NCBI GenBank assembly: GCA_947632515.1
Contig: CANRPO010000023.1
Location: 1 to 46,364, forward strand
Source of the DNA: an uncultured Lachnospiraceae bacterium
GTDB lineage: Bacteria > Bacillota > Clostridia > Lachnospirales > Lachnospiraceae
Direction: 5' to 3'
DNA length: 46,364 nt
This document shows, one piece after another, positions 27,802-36,876 of this stretch (positions within the stretch are counted from its first letter, which is position 1; each line of letters begins with the position of its first letter). A program made the translations under genes and the position numbers. The notes under the pieces were generated by a model. It had not been told where the DNA came from. It searched no databases and was given only the letters and a program-made list of their open reading frames with translations.

Positions 27802-29834
27802 TGAAGAAAAGGATCGGTTTGGTTACGCTCGCGGTATCGGCGGTCATAGGGATATATCTGATATGCCTGCAGAGCGGGCGCACGCTCTATTCGGAGCATG
27901 TAGTCACGCGCGGCGAATTTGAGAATATCATGGCCGGGCGCAGCGAATCCCTGGGCCTGCCGGAAGAATTGATATTTGAGGGCGAGACGCTCTACTGCGA
28001 TCTGCGGTCGGGCACATACTACTATTCTCTGGTGCAGGGTGACGGCGGAGCCTATGATCCGCATATCAGAATACAGAGCAGAGACAGGGACGTGCGGATC
28101 GCTTTTCTGGAGCGGGAGATCACGGAGGAGGTGATCGCGGACAACGTCGGCATTCCTTTCCTTCTCTACACGGACAGCGCCTATGCGCGCTTTGAGTTGA
28201 AGTGCACGACCCTCCCCATGATGAACATCGAGTACGAAGGCGGGGAGATCGGGGAGAACGCGGCGGCCATGCGCATGACGCTGTTTGACAACGGGGAGCG
28301 GACGGCGGACCGCGTCGCAGTCTCCGACGGGACGATCCATGTGCGGGGCAATACGACGAAGGCGTTCCCCAAGAAGGGGTACAGGTTTTCCCTGCTGCAT
28401 CAGTCTGCGGGCAATCACACCCGCGCCAGCCGAATGTCTCTGCTGGGTATGCGCAAGGATGAGGACTGGATCCTCTATCCGGCCTACAACGATCAGGAAA
28501 AGGTGCGGAACGTCTTCTGCTCGAATCTCTGGCAAGCCTCCTGCGCCTCGGACAACGCGTTGGGGATCGACACAGGGATGGAATATCGGTATCTGGAGCT
28601 GTTTTTGAACGGGGAATACTGGGGGCTGTATGCGCTGGGCTATCCGATCGATGAGAAACAGCTCATGTTAGACCCCGATTCCGGAAAGGACGGCTTGTAC
28701 AAAGGCGTGCTCTGGTCCGAAGACGGAAACATTTCTTTTACCGAGGGCGGAAATCCTGTGGGGTTTCGCATCAAGGGGACGATAAACGAATCGAAGAGAA
28801 ACTGGACGCCGCTGTTGGAGTACTACTATTCTCTGTGGGAAAACCGCAGCGACAACGAAAAGTTATATCAGTGCATCGATCTTGACAACGCCATAGACAT
28901 TTCTCTGTTTTTCAATCTGATACAGGGCGGCGACAATGTCTCCGGCAAAAATATAAAGAATCTGTATCTGGCGGTCAGAGAGAGCGGGGACGGGCAGATG
29001 GCGCTGTACGCGCCCTGGGACATGGACCTTACATGGGGCAACTGGTTTGCCAACGATCTCTCCACCAATCTTGTGACGCCGTATCAGCTTACGCCCGCCA
29101 ATCATGTGCTGATGCAGAGCGGCGGGCTGAACCAGATCCTGGCAAACGGCGACGGGTACGCGTGGAACCGGGTCTGTGAGAAATACAGAGAACTGCGGGC
29201 GTCGGCATGGTCGGAAGAGGCGATAGGCGCCATGCTGGACGAATACGAGGCGGACATCTATCTGTCGGGCGCGTATCTGCGGGAGATGGCGCGGTGGCCG
29301 GAGGGCACTTACGCCGATGCTGCGGACGGGCTGGACACGTTTCGCGCTTATGTGATGGAGCGGCTGCGGGAGACGGACCGCTACTACGAGGAGCTGGACC
29401 GGACGCACGACGACGGGAGAACGGGCTATGCGCTGCGGGTGCAGTTCGCCACTTTCACAGACGCGCTTTACTATCTGCAGGCGCTGCGCTATGCGGACTG
29501 TACGGCGGTGCTCGGCGTCAGCGATCCCGCGGTCTTACGGGATGAGCGGTACGCGCCGTCCTTTGCGGCGCTTGGAGTGACAGAAGAGAACGTGGACAGC
29601 CGGGGCGGTGTGTTCGTGCTGCGCGGCAGCGGGGCGGACAGGACCGTGCAGGGGGAGGAAACTCTGACAGAGGCGGAAAAGGCTTATGCGGAAGGCATTC
29701 CGGACGGCGGCGGGGCGGCCGTGAAGATCAGGGTGGCGGATCCCGAAACGGGAGAGGTGCTCGACGAGGCGGCGTTTTGGTACGGACCTTCCGACGGACA
29801 GGGCGCGGAGCCATCCCTGTCTCTCGTCCGATAA
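27801..29834 (+). CDS. CotH-kinase-family protein, membrane-anchored
   Basis: A 677-residue protein with an N-terminal membrane segment (about 5-23, LVTLAVSAVIGIYLICL) and a long outer part. The CotH protein kinase-like core is visible: VRGNTTKAFPKKGYRFSL, DWILYPAYNDQEKVRNVF, ELFLNGEYWGLYALGY, and LYAPWDMDLTWGNW with the metal-binding aspartates. CotH phosphorylates spore coat proteins in Bacillus; here the target is unknown and the protein may act on envelope proteins. The ATG is coupled to the DUF4956 stop (TGATG). Confidence 0.85.
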   Translation: MKKRIGLVTLAVSAVIGIYLICLQSGRTLYSEHVVTRGEFENIMAGRSESLGLPEELIFEGETLYCDLRSGTYYYSLVQGDGGAYDPHIRIQSRDRDVRIAFLEREITEEVIADNVGIPFLLYTDSAYARFELKCTTLPMMNIEYEGGEIGENAAAMRMTLFDNGERTADRVAVSDGTIHVRGNTTKAFPKKGYRFSLLHQSAGNHTRASRMSLLGMRKDEDWILYPAYNDQEKVRNVFCSNLWQASCASDNALGIDTGMEYRYLELFLNGEYWGLYALGYPIDEKQLMLDPDSGKDGLYKGVLWSEDGNISFTEGGNPVGFRIKGTINESKRNWTPLLEYYYSLWENRSDNEKLYQCIDLDNAIDISLFFNLIQGGDNVSGKNIKNLYLAVRESGDGQMALYAPWDMDLTWGNWFANDLSTNLVTPYQLTPANHVLMQSGGLNQILANGDGYAWNRVCEKYRELRASAWSEEAIGAMLDEYEADIYLSGAYLREMARWPEGTYADAADGLDTFRAYVMERLRETDRYYEELDRTHDDGRTGYALRVQFATFTDALYYLQALRYADCTAVLGVSDPAVLRDERYAPSFAALGVTEENVDSRGGVFVLRGSGADRTVQGEETLTEAEKAYAEGIPDGGGAAVKIRVADPETGEVLDEAAFWYGPSDGQGAEPSLSLVR

Positions 29835-29842
29835 AATAGCGG

Positions 29843-29870
29843 TGGAAAATCCTTTCAAAATCAGTATAAT
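29843..29870 (+). promoter_or_regulatory. Candidate promoter giving a leaderless message
   Basis: TATAAT (29865-29870) with TGGAAA (29843-29848) 16 bases upstream. The expected start, about seven bases downstream, coincides with the A of the ATG at 29877. Confidence 0.5.
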
Positions 29871-29876
29871 AGAACT

Positions 29877-31655
29877 ATGGACAAGAAAGACATCACGCTG
29901 ACTTTACTGAATATAGGGGAGAGTTTTTTTACATCGTGGGCTTTTATGAAGGCCGGCAACATGGAGCCGGGCAATCTTTTGACGGGAGTCATTTTTCTGC
30001 TGGCCTTTTTCCTGTATCGGCACATCAGCCTTCGGCTGTCCGCGAAGACCTTTGCCTACACGAAAACGGCGCGGGCGGCGGCGATGATCCTGTCCGCGGC
30101 GTATACGATGTTCTACATGCTGGTGGATTACCGAGGCTACATCGAGACGCTGACCAACAGACTCTATCAGGCCATTGTGCTGTCGGCTGTCTTTGTCGGC
30201 TTTTTCATCTGTTTTTACAAGCTGCTCCTGTTCCTGTTCTCATACAGCGGCGACAAGGAGACGCTGTCGAGGCTCCTGTACAGACAGGAGGGGCGGAAGG
30301 CATCAAATCTGAGCCTTTACTGTTTCGCGGGCTGTCTGCTCTGCTGGCTGCCGTATTTTCTGTACCAGTATCCGGGCGTCATGACGCCCGACAGCATCAA
30401 CCAGTTGGAGCAGGCGTTGGGAATGATCGGTTACAGCAACCACCATCCGTTCGTGCACACGATGCTCCTTTCACTGTTCTATCACATCGGCTATTTTCTG
30501 TCCGGCGACATGACGTCGGCCGTTTCCCTGTATACTTTTTTCCAGATGTGCTTTCTCGCGTTCAGCGTCTACTATCTGCTGAAAACGCTGGAGCGATACT
30601 GTGTCCGCCCGTGCATTTTGGTGGGCATCACGCTCTTTTATGCGCTGGTGCCGTACCATGCGGTGTTCTCCGTCACGGTGTGGAAGGACATTCCGTTCGC
30701 GGCGGTGGTGATGCTGTTCCAGTGCAGCGTACTCCGCATGATGACGCGACAGGGGGCGGCGGAGACAGGGATGTTCGTCTTTTCCGGCGTCATGATCTGT
30801 CTTCTGCGAAACAACGGCTGGTACGGGTTCCTGTTCAGCGTGCCGTTTCTGCTGTATGCGTACCGCAGACAGGCGAGGCGGATGTTCCCCGCCGTCGCGG
30901 GCATCGTCCTGGCGGCGGCGCTGGTGAGATACCCAGTCATGAATGCCCTCCATGTGACGCAGCCCGACCTGATCGAGTCGCTGTCGATCCCCACCCAGCA
31001 GATCGCGGCTGTCCTGTGCAGCGACAGGGAACTGAGCAGTGAGCAGCGGGCGCTGGTAGAGCGTGTCATCGACACGACTTATGTGAAAGAGCTGTACAAT
31101 CCGGAATTTGCCGACAACATGAAGGAGCTGGTGCGGGCGGGCGATCAGGCGTATCTGGCGGCGCACAAGGCAGAGTATCTCAGGCTGTGGGCGCAGCTTG
31201 GCATGGCGTATCCAGCGGACTATCTGCGCGCCTACATCGATCAGACTTATGGATATTGGTACCCGGATTCCTTCTATCTCGTAGCCGAAGGGGAAGGGGT
31301 AAGCGCGAGCAGACTTGGCGTGTCGCACAAACCGCTGATCGGCGGCCCCGTGGTGATCAAGACGAAGGAGATCGCCTTAAAGATGGGCGGGATGCTGCCG
31401 ATGTACGGCCTGCTGTGGAGTATGGGCGTGGCGTTCTGTTTCCTGCTGTTCTGCATCGCCAATGCTTTTGTCAGGCGGGAGAAGGAGAAACTGCTCCTGT
31501 ATCTGCCGGGTTTTGCCCTGTATCTCACCGTCATGGCCGCGACGCCCGTGGCCACCGATTTCCGATACGTCTACTTTATGGTGTTTTCCGTGCCGTTCTA
31601 TCTGATGGCGGCGCTGATAGAGCCTAGCGTCACGTCCACCCGCCGTCCAGAGTGA
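29877..31655 (+). CDS. Large polytopic membrane protein, DUF6020-like, possible GT-C glycosyltransferase
   Basis: 592 residues with about 12 hydrophobic segments. An N-terminal region is followed by the stretch VMTPDSINQLEQALGMIGYSN-HHPFVHT, which resembles the Asp and paired His loop of GT-C enzymes. This is characteristic of DUF6020-family proteins, whose role is presumed glycan transfer. There is no ribosome binding site at the ATG. The -10 box lies only six bases before it, suggesting a leaderless message; a later ATG at 29948 is possible. The gene overlaps the convergent SDR gene by 26 bases. Confidence 0.7.
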   Translation: MDKKDITLTLLNIGESFFTSWAFMKAGNMEPGNLLTGVIFLLAFFLYRHISLRLSAKTFAYTKTARAAAMILSAAYTMFYMLVDYRGYIETLTNRLYQAIVLSAVFVGFFICFYKLLLFLFSYSGDKETLSRLLYRQEGRKASNLSLYCFAGCLLCWLPYFLYQYPGVMTPDSINQLEQALGMIGYSNHHPFVHTMLLSLFYHIGYFLSGDMTSAVSLYTFFQMCFLAFSVYYLLKTLERYCVRPCILVGITLFYALVPYHAVFSVTVWKDIPFAAVVMLFQCSVLRMMTRQGAAETGMFVFSGVMICLLRNNGWYGFLFSVPFLLYAYRRQARRMFPAVAGIVLAAALVRYPVMNALHVTQPDLIESLSIPTQQIAAVLCSDRELSSEQRALVERVIDTTYVKELYNPEFADNMKELVRAGDQAYLAAHKAEYLRLWAQLGMAYPADYLRAYIDQTYGYWYPDSFYLVAEGEGVSASRLGVSHKPLIGGPVVIKTKEIALKMGGMLPMYGLLWSMGVAFCFLLFCIANAFVRREKEKLLLYLPGFALYLTVMAATPVATDFRYVYFMVFSVPFYLMAALIEPSVTSTRRPE

Positions 31656-32376
31656 CGATCTGTCCGGTCAGGTAGGCGGGCGCGTGTAAGAGTGAGAGGA
31701 TGGTCTGCGCCACTTCTTCCGGCCGTCCGATACGGTCGGCGGGGATCTCCTGCCGCAGCGTCTCCAGTTCTTCCCCGGAAAAGCAGTTGTTCATGTCCGT
31801 GTCGATCACGCCGCAGGCGATGGCGTTGACCGGGATGCCGCTGGGCGCCAGCTCCTTCGCCAGCGCCCGCGTGAAACCGTTGACGCCGCCCTTGGAGGCA
31901 GAGTAGGCCACTTCCATGGAGGCGCCCGTGCTGCCCCAGACGGAGGAGATGTTGATGATGCGGCCGCTGTGTTTCTGCAGCATCAAAGGCACCGCATATT
32001 TGCAGGCGTAGAAGACGCTGTCCAGATTCGTCTGCATCACATGCCTCCAGTCCGCGGCGGACATTTCGTGCAGCAGTCCCACATAGGAGACGCCCGCGTT
32101 GTTGACGAGCACGTCCAGGGAACGGATCTGCGTGAATAGTTTTTCCACGTCCTCTGGTTTCCCCATATCAGCGATAATCGGCGCGCATAGGACGCCGTAC
32201 TGTGCGGAGAGTACGGACGCCAGCTCCGTAAGTCTGTCTGCAGAGTGCAGACAGGTCAGATACAGATGATAGCCCTCCGCCGCGAGACTCTCGGCGGCCG
32301 CTGCGCCGATGCCCCGGGACGCGCCTGTGACCAGAGCGTATTTGGGATTGGGATCGTTCTGTGCGTTTCTGTTCAT
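31630..32376 (-). CDS. Short-chain dehydrogenase/reductase (FabG-like)
   Basis: An NAD(P)-dependent oxidoreductase of 248 residues with a Rossmann fold. The cofactor motif TGASRGIG is at about residues 17-24, the NNAG motif at about residue 92, the catalytic Ser is in INISSVWG and the YSASK motif (Tyr, Lys) is at about residue 161. The closest relatives include FabG and YmfI-like (EF-P 5-aminopentanone reductase) proteins; I cannot choose between them. The stop lies within the end of the convergent DUF6020-like gene. Confidence 0.88.
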   Translation of the reverse strand: MNRNAQNDPNPKYALVTGASRGIGAAAAESLAAEGYHLYLTCLHSADRLTELASVLSAQYGVLCAPIIADMGKPEDVEKLFTQIRSLDVLVNNAGVSYVGLLHEMSAADWRHVMQTNLDSVFYACKYAVPLMLQKHSGRIINISSVWGSTGASMEVAYSASKGGVNGFTRALAKELAPSGIPVNAIACGVIDTDMNNCFSGEELETLRQEIPADRIGRPEEVAQTILSLLHAPAYLTGQIVTLDGGWT

Positions 32377-32556
32377 TTTGGACTCCGTTTTTATAAGATT
32401 CGGTATATCTGATACCCGGTTGGTGTTATAATGTATCGTGTAGTATTTATTATAGAAGAAAAAACGCTTTTTGCAAAGGGCGGCGTCGGCTGCAGTTTGC
32501 CGGACGGCCTATGAATGGCTGCGGTAACGGCGTTGGAAGGAGAAGGAGGAGTAAGC

Positions 32557-33474
32557 ATGTACGATCTGATCATCATCGGTTCCGGCCCGGCGGGGCTGTC
32601 GGCGGCGGTCTACGGCAGACGGGCGGGACTGGATCTGCTGGTCATAGAGGAGAACCCCATGAGCGGCGGGCAGATCCTGAACACCTACGAGGTGGACAAT
32701 TATCTGGGAATGCCCGGCATGGGCGGCTTTGATATGGGCATGAAATTCAGAGAGCACGCGGACGCTGCGGGGGCGGAGTTCAAGACGGCGTCCGTCGCAG
32801 AGATCTGCGATAAAGGGGAGGTGAAGACGGTCAGGACGAGCGACGGGACAAGCTGTGAGGCGCGGGCGGTCATTCTGGCCACGGGCGCGGAACATCGGAA
32901 ACTGGGCGTTCCCGGAGAGGAGGAGCACAGCGGCAGGGGAGTCTCCTACTGCGCCACCTGCGACGGCGCTTTTTTCAGAGGGAAAAATGTCGCGGTGGTG
33001 GGCGGCGGCGACGTGGCGGTGGAGGACGCGATCTATCTGGCGCGCATGTGCGCCAAAGTCTGTCTGATCCACAGGCGCGACAGCCTGCGCGCGGCCAAAG
33101 GGCTGCAGGATAAGCTGATGGCCTGCGACAATGTGGAGATCCTGTGGAACAGGACCGTGCAGGAGATCCGCGGGGAGAGCGCGGTGGAGAGCGTGCGGCT
33201 CCGAAATGTGAGCGATCAGAGTGAGGAGGAACTGTCGGTGGACGGCGTCTTCATCGCGGTGGGGATGCGCCCGAACACGGAGGCTTTTCGGGATGCGGTG
33301 TCCTGCGACGGGCAGGGGTATGTGATCGCGGGGGAGGACTGCGCCACACAGACGGCGGGCATCTTTGCGGCCGGAGACGTCCGCACGAAACAGGTGCGCC
33401 AGATCGTCACTGCCGTTGCGGACGGCGCCTGCGCGGTGGCGTCTGCGGAGAGATGGCTGATGCAGAAACGGTGA
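32557..33474 (+). CDS. trxB: Thioredoxin reductase (NADPH)
   Basis: Transfers electrons from NADPH through FAD to thioredoxin. FAD site GSGPAGLSA (residues 8-16), redox motif CATC (C132 and C135) followed by DGA, NADPH motif GGGDVAVEDA and C-terminal FAD motif GIFAAGDVR are all present. Length is 305 residues. ATG 32557 follows GGAGGAG; an in-frame upstream start would not have a site. No thioredoxin gene is adjacent. Divergent from the SDR gene. Confidence 0.93.
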   Translation: MYDLIIIGSGPAGLSAAVYGRRAGLDLLVIEENPMSGGQILNTYEVDNYLGMPGMGGFDMGMKFREHADAAGAEFKTASVAEICDKGEVKTVRTSDGTSCEARAVILATGAEHRKLGVPGEEEHSGRGVSYCATCDGAFFRGKNVAVVGGGDVAVEDAIYLARMCAKVCLIHRRDSLRAAKGLQDKLMACDNVEILWNRTVQEIRGESAVESVRLRNVSDQSEEELSVDGVFIAVGMRPNTEAFRDAVSCDGQGYVIAGEDCATQTAGIFAAGDVRTKQVRQIVTAVADGACAVASAERWLMQKR

Positions 33475-33630
33475 GGTTTGTTCACAATACAGAGAAGAAC
33501 GGCGCGGACGGTCTGTTTTTTGTATAAAGTGATACAAGATCCATTTGTTACAAATATGAAATCTTTGTGAATTGTGGCAGAATACACAAGAAGTTGCGTA
33601 AATACGCGCTTTTATTGGTAGATGCTGTAG

Positions 33631-33659
33631 TTGACAAACCGTATTTTCAATGCTATATT
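33631..33659 (+). promoter_or_regulatory. Sigma-A promoter of the NlpC/P60 gene
   Basis: TTGACA (33631-33636) and TATATT (33654-33659) with a 17-base spacer, about 40 bases before the start codon. Confidence 0.8.
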
Positions 33660-33700
33660 ATAGCCATGATGTAACAATTTTGTAACAAATGAGGTTATTT

Positions 33701-35014
33701 ATGAAGAACAGATGTGTAAAAATTGCAGCTTGTACGATGGCGGCGGCCCTGAGCTTTACGAGTATGGGACTCGATGTGTGCGCTGAGAACAACGTCGCGT
33801 CGGTTTTGCCGTCGTCAGGCATTGACTATTCTCTGCAGAGTGAGGATAAATCTACTTCGCTCTCCTCCTTACAGGAAGACGCCGACAAGGCGGCGGCCCT
33901 GGATGCGGAGGAGAACGGCATGAGCGTCGGCAGCGTACAGGTCGGCAGCTTTGCGGAGATCGCCAGCACTGAGGATAAGGTGAGCACGGCCCACACCAAG
34001 AAGATCGAGGACACGATCGTTTTCAGTAAAGGCTATACGGAAGATCTGAAGAAGGCGGCCAACACCGGGCTCTCCGACGAGGAGGAGAGCTTTAAGGATC
34101 TGGTCATCGCCAAGGTCAACGATTATGTGAATGTCAGGGATATTCCCAGTGAAGAGGGCAATATCGTCGGCAAATTATATAACAAGTCGGTAGGTAACTT
34201 CATCGAGGAGACGGACGGCTGGTACAAGATCAGCTCCGGGTCGGTGGAAGGTTACGTGAAGGCTGAGTTCTGCGTGACGGGCGACGATGCCGTGGATTAC
34301 GCGAAGGAGGCGGGAACCCGTATCGCTACGGTTACGACCACGACCTTGAAGGTGCGTGAGCAGCCGGATCTTGAGGCGGCGGTTCTGGGCCTTGTGCCGA
34401 TCGAGGACGAACTGATCGTCACGGAAGAGCTGGACGGCTGGGTGAAGGTCAATATCGAGGAGGGCGACGGCTATGTATCCATGGATTACGTGACGCTGTC
34501 CACCGAGTTTGTCAAGGCGGAATCCATCGCAGAGGAGGAGGCGCGTCTGGCGAAAGAGGAGGCCTCCAGAAAGGCAGCCAAGGAGGCGGCAAGCAAGAAG
34601 GCGGCGCAGCAGTCCTCATCCTCGGGCAGCGAGACGAGCGGCGGCAAGACCTATGCAAGTCCCACTGGCAGTACGGGAGCGGATGTGGCGAATTTCGCGG
34701 TACAGTTTGTCGGCAATCCCTATGTGTACGGCGGCACCAGTCTGACGAACGGTGCCGATTGCTCCGGGTTCGTCATGAGCGTGTACAATAACTTCGGCGT
34801 GAGCCTGCCGCACTCTTCTGCGGCGGACAGGAGCGTGGGCGCGACCGTCAACGGGATCGAGAACGCGCAGCCGGGCGACATCATCTGCTACTCCGGCCAC
34901 GTCGGGATCTATGTGGGCAACGGACAGATCGTGCATGCGTCCACGTCCAAGACGGGTATCATCGTGTCGAGCGCGACATACCGTTCGATCCTTTCGATCA
35001 GAAGAATTTTCTGA
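33701..35014 (+). CDS. Secreted NlpC/P60 cell-wall hydrolase with two SH3 domains
   Basis: 437 residues. A signal peptide is at about 1-28 (MKNRCVKIAACTMAAALSF then ...DVCAENN). Two SH3b repeats follow: one around VIAKVNDYVNVRDIPSEEGN..., the other ATVTTTTLKVREQPDLEAAV.... A lysine/alanine-rich helical linker (EEEARLAKEEASRKAAKEAA) leads to the NlpC/P60 domain with the catalytic Cys in GADCSGFV and His in GHVGIYVG, plus a third His in IVHAST. It should cleave peptide stems in the wall. ATG 33701 follows GAGG by six bases; the earlier ATG at 33689 lies within that site. Confidence 0.93.
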   Translation: MKNRCVKIAACTMAAALSFTSMGLDVCAENNVASVLPSSGIDYSLQSEDKSTSLSSLQEDADKAAALDAEENGMSVGSVQVGSFAEIASTEDKVSTAHTKKIEDTIVFSKGYTEDLKKAANTGLSDEEESFKDLVIAKVNDYVNVRDIPSEEGNIVGKLYNKSVGNFIEETDGWYKISSGSVEGYVKAEFCVTGDDAVDYAKEAGTRIATVTTTTLKVREQPDLEAAVLGLVPIEDELIVTEELDGWVKVNIEEGDGYVSMDYVTLSTEFVKAESIAEEEARLAKEEASRKAAKEAASKKAAQQSSSSGSETSGGKTYASPTGSTGADVANFAVQFVGNPYVYGGTSLTNGADCSGFVMSVYNNFGVSLPHSSAADRSVGATVNGIENAQPGDIICYSGHVGIYVGNGQIVHASTSKTGIIVSSATYRSILSIRRIF

Positions 35015-35056
35015 TTGCAGACAGCAGATAACAGGAGAACAGATAACAGAGCGAAA

Positions 35057-35087
35057 AGAGGGCGGCCGAGTCAATTAGCCGCCCTTT
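35057..35087. terminator. Bidirectional terminator between convergent genes
   Basis: Arms AGGGCGGC (35059-35066) and GCCGCCCT (35078-35085). The plus side continues in TTTATG, the minus side in CTCTTTTC. It separates the NlpC/P60 gene from the convergent glycosyltransferase. Confidence 0.7.
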
Positions 35088-35105
35088 ATGATATTCCGGT
35101 GTCCG

Positions 35106-36519
35106 TCAGTCCGCGTGACAGATCCTGTATACGTCGAACTCGTTGTGCTCGATCCCGAAATGCCCCATGGGTTCCATGATCAGGCCGTAGGTTTCCAAGA
35201 TGGACGGGTCAATGTCTGGCTGCCATTCCGTATCAAAAAACCATACGGCGTCAAAATCCTGTGAGAAATCAAAGTTCGCAAGGCTTACAAAGGTCATGTC
35301 GGGAAACTTCTCCGCGAACTGCACTTCATAGATAAAGCCGAAGGTGTCATAGTTGTACAGGACGGTGGCATCCCGGGCGCCGCTCGTCTCCAGCAGCTGT
35401 TCCGTCTGGGGCAGCAGGGTGCTGTAATATTCCTGATAGCGGCACTCCTTATACTGTCCGCAGCCGACTGCCAGCAGGAAAGCGCATACCGCAGCAAGGA
35501 CATATCTTCCCGCGTCTCTCAGGGCGATCCCCAGAAACAGGGCCAGCAGAGCCAGGGAGGGAAAGATGTACTGTTCCCGGTATATGGGAGTCGTGCACAC
35601 GGAGATGATCACTCCGGCGATCATCGTCACCGTGGGGACCAGCATGCAGGCTAGGGCGTAGACCTCTTCCCGGCGTTTTCCTCTGGAGAGGGCGACTGTA
35701 TTGCGGGTGCTCGCCGCTTTGAGCAGAATGAAAAAGAGGAAGACGGTCCAGGGAAGGTTTTCCAGACTGAATGTCCAGGTGAAGTAGCCCCAGACATAGT
35801 CGGCGGAGATTTCGGGGATCCAGTAGCCCTGATTCACCGCGACGACCTGATGGTAAAAATACGGGAACCACGGCAGATAGGCGGCAATCATGCAGACGCC
35901 CAGAAGACAGAAGGCAGTCAGCTTTTTGCGGTTTGCTGCGAGGATGGCGATAAAAAGAAAGAGCATGATCACAATGACCGACATGAAGGCGAAATAGTGC
36001 GTGTAGGCGGCAAGCACACCGCTGACGCCGACCAAGATGTAATTTTTGAGGCCGCCCTCCGTAAATACGCAGTAGGCGTATACGCCGCAGAGGGTCACGC
36101 ACAATACGGCCAGAGAGTACATCCGCACCTGTACGGAGAATTCCATTGTGCAGGGAATGCAGGCGAAAAACAAGAGATAGAGACAAGCTGTGGTATCGCC
36201 GAAAAGTTTTCTGATTTTGGTGGCGCCTAACGCCAGAGTTCCGCTCAGCGGAATGACGGAGGCGATCTTCATGGCGATCAGAGAGTTACCGAAAAAGGCA
36301 ACGAACAGTTTGAGGTAAAGGTAATAGAGGGGGGGGGTGTACATCTGCTGCAGTGCCCGCGATAATGCCGCTTGCGTCGTTCTTCAAAAGCTGTATGGTG
36401 AAAGCCTCATCCGTCCATATGTTATGGCTGAAGATCAGGGAGAGGTACAGCAGGGTGAAACCGCAGACGATTCCCCACAGCACAACAGACGCCCCGTGCT
36501 TTGAGATGATTTTCTTCAT
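35106..36519 (-). pseudogene. GT39/ArnT-like membrane glycosyltransferase, out of frame at a C9 tract
   Basis: The gene runs from ATG 36519 (MKKIISKHGASVV, with AAAGGA upstream) to 35106. Its start carries a WTDEAFTIQLL motif typical of PMT/ArnT-type enzymes that move sugars from polyprenyl phosphate. At DVHPP the message has nine C's (36329-36337 on the plus strand as G9) and the frame goes wrong after 61 codons, continuing to a stop near 36286. With eight C's it would read DVHPPLYYLYLKLF... and give one 470-residue polytopic protein. Downstream frame 36344-35106 could restart at an ATG there. It is probably a phase-variable OFF state rather than a dead gene, or a miscounted base. Confidence 0.85.
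36329..36337 (+). repeat. G9 tract breaking the GT39-like gene
   Basis: Nine G's on the plus strand, read as C9 in the gene. The present length puts the two halves of the gene out of frame. Loss of one base, or gain of two, would restore it. Confidence 0.9.
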
Positions 36520-36725
36520 AGCGCAGTCCTTTCTTGTAGATTGTTGGTGTCCTCGAATCAATGACGTACTTATGGTAGCATATTCGACAGGCGGTTGCAA
36601 GAACTGCGGCGAACCGATCTTATTTTCAAATAAAGAGCTTGCCAATCAATGAGTTTGTATATCTTGTACAAAGAATCTTCCAAATTGTTTTTTGTTGTTT
36701 TTTCGGCACAATGTTGAGACCGCGG

Positions 36726-36797
36726 TTATCCACATTGAAAAGAACCAAGAATTTGCGGAAAATGGACTTATACACCGACTTATCCACGTTATCCACA
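36726..36797 (+). promoter_or_regulatory. Cluster of four DnaA boxes
   Basis: TTATCCACA at 36726-36734, TTATACACC at 36768-36776, TTATCCACG at 36780-36788 and TTATCCACA at 36789-36797, all on the same strand. Two are perfect to TTATNCACA and two have one change. They sit in an AT-rich stretch between the glycosyltransferase start and hpf. It is not adjacent to dnaA or dnaN, so it is more likely a DnaA titration or control site than oriC. Confidence 0.8.
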
Positions 36798-36876
36798 GAA
36801 TTTTTGATAAAAATGAGGCAGGATTTATGGTAACTGAACAAACAAACGTTTTGTGAAGTTGTCATGAAAAATTATT

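Noticed and set aside
29936..31042. A 368-residue plus-strand frame overlapping the DUF6020-like gene
   Set aside because: It is rich in His, Arg, Gly and Pro, has no membrane segments or family features and no ribosome binding site; the overlapping frame has clear membrane helices.
32509..33537. A 342-residue minus-strand frame opposite trxB
   Set aside because: It is His/Arg-rich antisense sequence of a well-recognised thioredoxin reductase.
35449..36186. A 245-residue minus-strand frame in the glycosyltransferase region
   Set aside because: It is rich in Arg, His and Ser and lacks hydrophobic segments; the neighbouring frame has the membrane helices expected of the enzyme.
36726..36797. 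Replication origin oriC
   Set aside because: DnaA boxes are present, but dnaA, dnaN and rpmH are absent nearby; a titration or regulatory cluster is more likely.
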